Assembly: GCA_964601355.1 (NCBI GenBank)
Contig: CAZRNB010000076.1
Coordinates: 1-14,670 of the forward strand
DNA length: 14,670 nt
Direction of reading: 5' to 3'
Origin: CAZRNB01 sp964601355
GTDB taxonomy: Bacteria > Planctomycetota > Phycisphaerae > Sedimentisphaerales > Anaerobacaceae
The notes beneath the pieces are model-generated. The model was given only the letters and a program-made list of their open reading frames with translations, searched no databases and was not told where the DNA came from. Below, in pieces: positions 12,918-14,670 of this stretch. The translations under genes and the position numbers were made by a program. Position 1 is the first letter of the stretch; every line of letters starts with the position of its first letter.

Positions 12918-12983
12918 TCGTTTTACGAATAGAGATTAGTGAACAAGAAACATTTATCCTGAATAATTAAGGAGAAAAATCAA

Positions 12984-13631
12984 ATGGCGAGGAAATTGGT
13001 TTTAGTTGTATTATGTGTTTCTATGTTCCTATCTGGATGTAAATCAGCAGACAAACAGTCCGGTAAGGCAGAAGCATGGCAAATTTTGTTTGACGGCAAA
13101 ACATTAGATGGCTGGAAGGCCAGTGAGAACAAGGACACATTTAGCGTCCGCGATGGAATGATAGTTGCAGCCGGGCCGCGAAGCCATCTTTTCTACGTCG
13201 GGCCGGTTCAAAACGCAAACTTTAAAAACTTTGAGCTTAAAGCAGACGTTATGACCGAGCTTGGCTCTAACTCCGGCATATACTTTCATACCGAATACCA
13301 AGAGACCGGCTGGCCGAGCAAGGGCTACGAGGTGCAGGTCAATAATTCCCATACCGACTGGAGAAAGACCGGCAGTCTCTACGCCGTAAAAGATGTAAAT
13401 GAGTCACCAGCCAAAGACAACCAGTGGTTCACGGAACATATCATCGTCCGGGATAAGCATATCATCATTAAGGTCAACGGCAAAACTATGGTAGATTGGA
13501 CCGAGCCGGAAGGTTTCAAGCTGGAAAATCAGCCGGGAAGGAAACTATCCAGCGGGACTTTTGCTCTGCAGGGCCACGACCCCAAAAGCGTTGTCTATTT
13601 TCGGAACATAATGGTTAAGCCACTGCCGTGA
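12984..13631 (+). CDS. Lipoprotein with DUF1080 / 3-keto-disaccharide hydrolase domain
   Basis: This is a periplasmic or surface lipoprotein of 215 residues. The signal peptide MARKLVLVVLCVSMFLSGC has lipobox LSGC, so Cys19 is the likely lipidated residue. Residues about 31-214 form one concanavalin-like beta-sandwich of the DUF1080 family: WQILFDGKTLDGWKASENKD (32-51), FELKADVMTELGSNSGIYFHTEY (83-105), GYEVQVNNSH (114-123), then WFTEHIIVRDKHIIIKVNGKTMVDWTEPEG and a closing SGTFALQGHDPKSVVYFRNIMVKPL. The family is greatly expanded in Planctomycetes. Characterised relatives act on 3-keto-glycosides or bind glycans, so a role in polysaccharide use is likely, though the substrate is unknown. The Shine-Dalgarno AAGGAG is 9 nt before the ATG. 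It is a single-gene unit ending in palindromic repeat F, convergent with the cupin gene. Confidence 0.93.
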   Translation: MARKLVLVVLCVSMFLSGCKSADKQSGKAEAWQILFDGKTLDGWKASENKDTFSVRDGMIVAAGPRSHLFYVGPVQNANFKNFELKADVMTELGSNSGIYFHTEYQETGWPSKGYEVQVNNSHTDWRKTGSLYAVKDVNESPAKDNQWFTEHIIVRDKHIIIKVNGKTMVDWTEPEGFKLENQPGRKLSSGTFALQGHDPKSVVYFRNIMVKPLP

Positions 13632-13639
13632 GAGATTAA

Positions 13640-13692
13640 AACCTCCAAATAAACTTGTCCTCGCGAAGGCGGGGATTTGGGGGCTAAATATA
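13640..13692. repeat. Palindromic repeat copy F with GC-rich core, between convergent genes
   Basis: The outer stem CCTCCAAAT (13642-13650) pairs with ATTTGGGGG (13675-13683) with one G-T pair, and is followed by CTAAATA like the other copies. The core is a separate hairpin, CCTCGC-GAAG-GCGGGG (13659-13674). It lies 10 bp after the DUF1080 stop and just before the cupin stop, so it may end transcription from both sides. Confidence 0.72.
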
Positions 13693-13695
13693 TTT

Positions 13696-13968
13696 CTATC
13701 CGAAATTATAATACTTTGTCACGGCTTGCTGGATCTTCCACGTGCACTCGAGGTCTTCCGGGAAGACCACGAGGTCGCCGGCGCCGAAACTAACCGAGTC
13801 TTTGCCGTCCGTTACGGTTACTTTGCCCTCTATTAAAAGGCAGGTTTCTTTTTCCGTATATGCCCAGTCAAAAGTGCTGGGCTCGCATTTCCAGGTCGGC
13901 CAGTTCTGGCAGATTTCAGTTTCTTTTTTGGTCGGCTTTCGGACAATGATGTCTTTGACTGTAGGCAT
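13696..13968 (-). CDS. Small cupin-domain protein (DUF861 / cupin_3 type)
   Basis: This single-domain cupin has 90 residues from ATG 13968. It matches the cupin_3 (DUF861) layout: WPTWKCEPSTFDWAYTEKETCLLIEGKVTVT (26-56, numbering from the ATG used) with the conserved W-x-x-P/E-S-x-F-D-W-x-Y core, the ETCLLIEGKVTV strand pair, FGAGDLVVFPEDLECTWKI and the C-terminal VTKYYNF. Such proteins are compact beta-barrels; the larger (S)-ureidoglycine aminohydrolases share the fold, but small stand-alone versions have no assigned reaction. Classical metal-binding His residues are missing, so metal binding is uncertain. An ATG at 13977 would add three residues, but AAAGG abuts it directly, whereas AAAGGA is 8 nt before ATG 13968, so I prefer the latter. 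It is convergent with the DUF1080 gene and divergent from the HD-domain gene. Confidence 0.88.
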   Translation of the reverse strand: MPTVKDIIVRKPTKKETEICQNWPTWKCEPSTFDWAYTEKETCLLIEGKVTVTDGKDSVSFGAGDLVVFPEDLECTWKIQQAVTKYYNFG

Positions 13969-14010
13969 ATAATTCATCCTTTCTTTTTACCTTCGATTGC
14001 TAAAAATTGC

Positions 14011-14040
14011 ATTATACATAAATTGTGCTTTTTTTGAAAA
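14011..14040 (-). promoter_or_regulatory. Predicted promoter of the cupin gene
   Basis: On the minus strand a perfect TATAAT (14016-14011), preceded by TG, has a weak TTTTCA 18 bp upstream (14040-14035). Transcription would begin near 14004, about 35 nt before the preferred cupin ATG. The region also has to hold the promoter of the divergent HD-domain gene, which I could not define confidently. Confidence 0.4.
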
Positions 14041-14134
14041 GATGTTAGATGATTTTTTCATAAAAACTGGTATTATTAACCACTCGTTTGCTTTAAATTA
14101 AACGCACATTCTTTGGTTTGGAAGAAAGAAAACC

Positions 14135-14670
14135 GTGGAGCAGGAGCAGTTAGAACAATTCAAAGTCTGGTTTGATAATTATGTAAATAATTTTTACGGG
14201 TGCGACGATTTTATCAACGTTCACCTTAAATTGAAGCAAGAGCACACCCGGCGGGTTTGTCGAGAGATGCGATTGTTGGCAGATGAGCTTGGCCTGGCTG
14301 AAAATCAAAAACTTATCGCTGAGGTAATAGCGTTTTTTCACGACGTCGGTCGTTTCAGGCAGTTTGTTACATATCGTACATATAGTGACGTAAAAACTGT
14401 GAACCATTGTCTTCTGGGCCTGGAAGTTCTTAGAGAACAAAAAGTGCTGGATAATTTGGATAAATATGAAAGAGAGCTGATAGGCAAGGCGATTGAATAT
14501 CACGGCCTGAAAAAATTGCCGGACGACTTAAACGGCGAGTGTCTGCTGCTCTCAAAGATGATACGAGATACCGACAAGCTGGATATATTCTACGTGGCGA
14601 TTGAATATTACAAACATTACAAGGACAAGAATGAAAAATATTTGCTCGAGCTGGAATGTCCGGATGAGCC
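14135..14670 (+). CDS. HD-domain phosphohydrolase (3' end outside window)
   Basis: This is a metal-dependent phosphohydrolase of the HD superfamily. Members hydrolyse nucleotides, cyclic nucleotides or other phosphoesters. From the GTG at 14135 there are 178 codons without a stop up to the window edge. The HD residues are visible in order: His37 in QEHTRRVCREM (35-45), His69-Asp70 in AFFHDVGRFRQF (66-77), His91 in TVNHCLLGLEVL (88-99), His123 in AIEYHGLKKLP (119-129) and Asp145/Asp147 in MIRDTDKLDIFYVAIEYY (142-159). The N-terminal helix (EQEQLEQFKVWFDNYV) is also common to these stand-alone HD proteins. I chose GTG because it follows the purine-rich GGAAGAAAGAAAACC, and I found no good upstream ATG in frame. 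It is divergent from the cupin gene, with 166 bp between the starts. The substrate cannot be told. Confidence 0.87.
   Translation, partial: MEQEQLEQFKVWFDNYVNNFYGCDDFINVHLKLKQEHTRRVCREMRLLADELGLAENQKLIAEVIAFFHDVGRFRQFVTYRTYSDVKTVNHCLLGLEVLREQKVLDNLDKYERELIGKAIEYHGLKKLPDDLNGECLLLSKMIRDTDKLDIFYVAIEYYKHYKDKNEKYLLELECPDE

Noticed and set aside
14150..14503. 117-codon minus-strand frame at the right edge
   Set aside because: It is antisense to the HD-domain gene, whose catalytic motifs are intact on the plus strand.

Overview
The window looks like chromosomal DNA from an uncultured planctomycete, most likely of the Phycisphaerae type. The evidence is a secreted protein with a Cys/Asp-rich two-repeat dockerin-like tail, a DUF1080 (3-keto-disaccharide hydrolase) lipoprotein, many starts without an obvious Shine-Dalgarno sequence, and intergenic spacers full of small palindromes and 7-bp tandem repeats. 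The taxonomic call is inference from protein style. No rRNA, tRNA, IS transposase or CRISPR array is visible.

Layout. Positions 1-2300 are on the minus strand: a partial membrane-anchored coiled-coil protein, a small unknown gene, and ffh (SRP GTPase) with a good promoter upstream. Positions 2600-4771 hold a type IV pilin/pseudopilin-like gene (+), a small lipoprotein (-) and a secreted dockerin-like protein (-) with a classical terminator. Positions 4772-5424 are a gene-free spacer carrying a nested inverted-repeat (MITE-like) element and a heptamer repeat. Positions 5425-11113 are a cell-wall block: a rodA/ftsW-type SEDS glycosyltransferase and murJ on the plus strand converge on mraY and murF on the minus strand. 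Together they cover the last cytoplasmic precursor step (MurF), lipid I synthesis (MraY), lipid II flipping (MurJ) and glycan polymerisation (SEDS), arranged as two convergent pairs rather than a classical dcw cluster. Positions 11481-12627 are a two-gene module: a DUF4160 protein and a three-part protein (unknown alpha/beta-like N-terminus, DUF2442, XRE-type helix-turn-helix), overlapping by 11 bp, with a consensus-like promoter lying inside an inverted repeat. Positions 12984-14670 hold a DUF1080 lipoprotein (+), a small cupin (-) and a partial HD-domain phosphohydrolase (+).

The most striking feature is the repeat landscape. (i) Five palindromic elements share the ends AA(A)CCCCC(A) ... 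(T)GGGGGCTAA(ATA) but have different cores, and all five lie in the same orientation on the plus strand whatever the gene direction. One supplies the last codons and stop of murJ. A related inverted element touches the murF stop, and another relative covers the murF 5' region. (ii) Degenerate 7-bp tandem repeats with several different unit sequences occur in spacers and twice inside murF, where they encode extra residues. (iii) A 198-bp inverted-repeat element appears to contain a second 108-bp element with the widespread TGTCATTGCGAG ends. I see no single obvious new biochemical system. The best candidates for new biology are the repeat families and the DUF4160 / DUF2442-XRE module.
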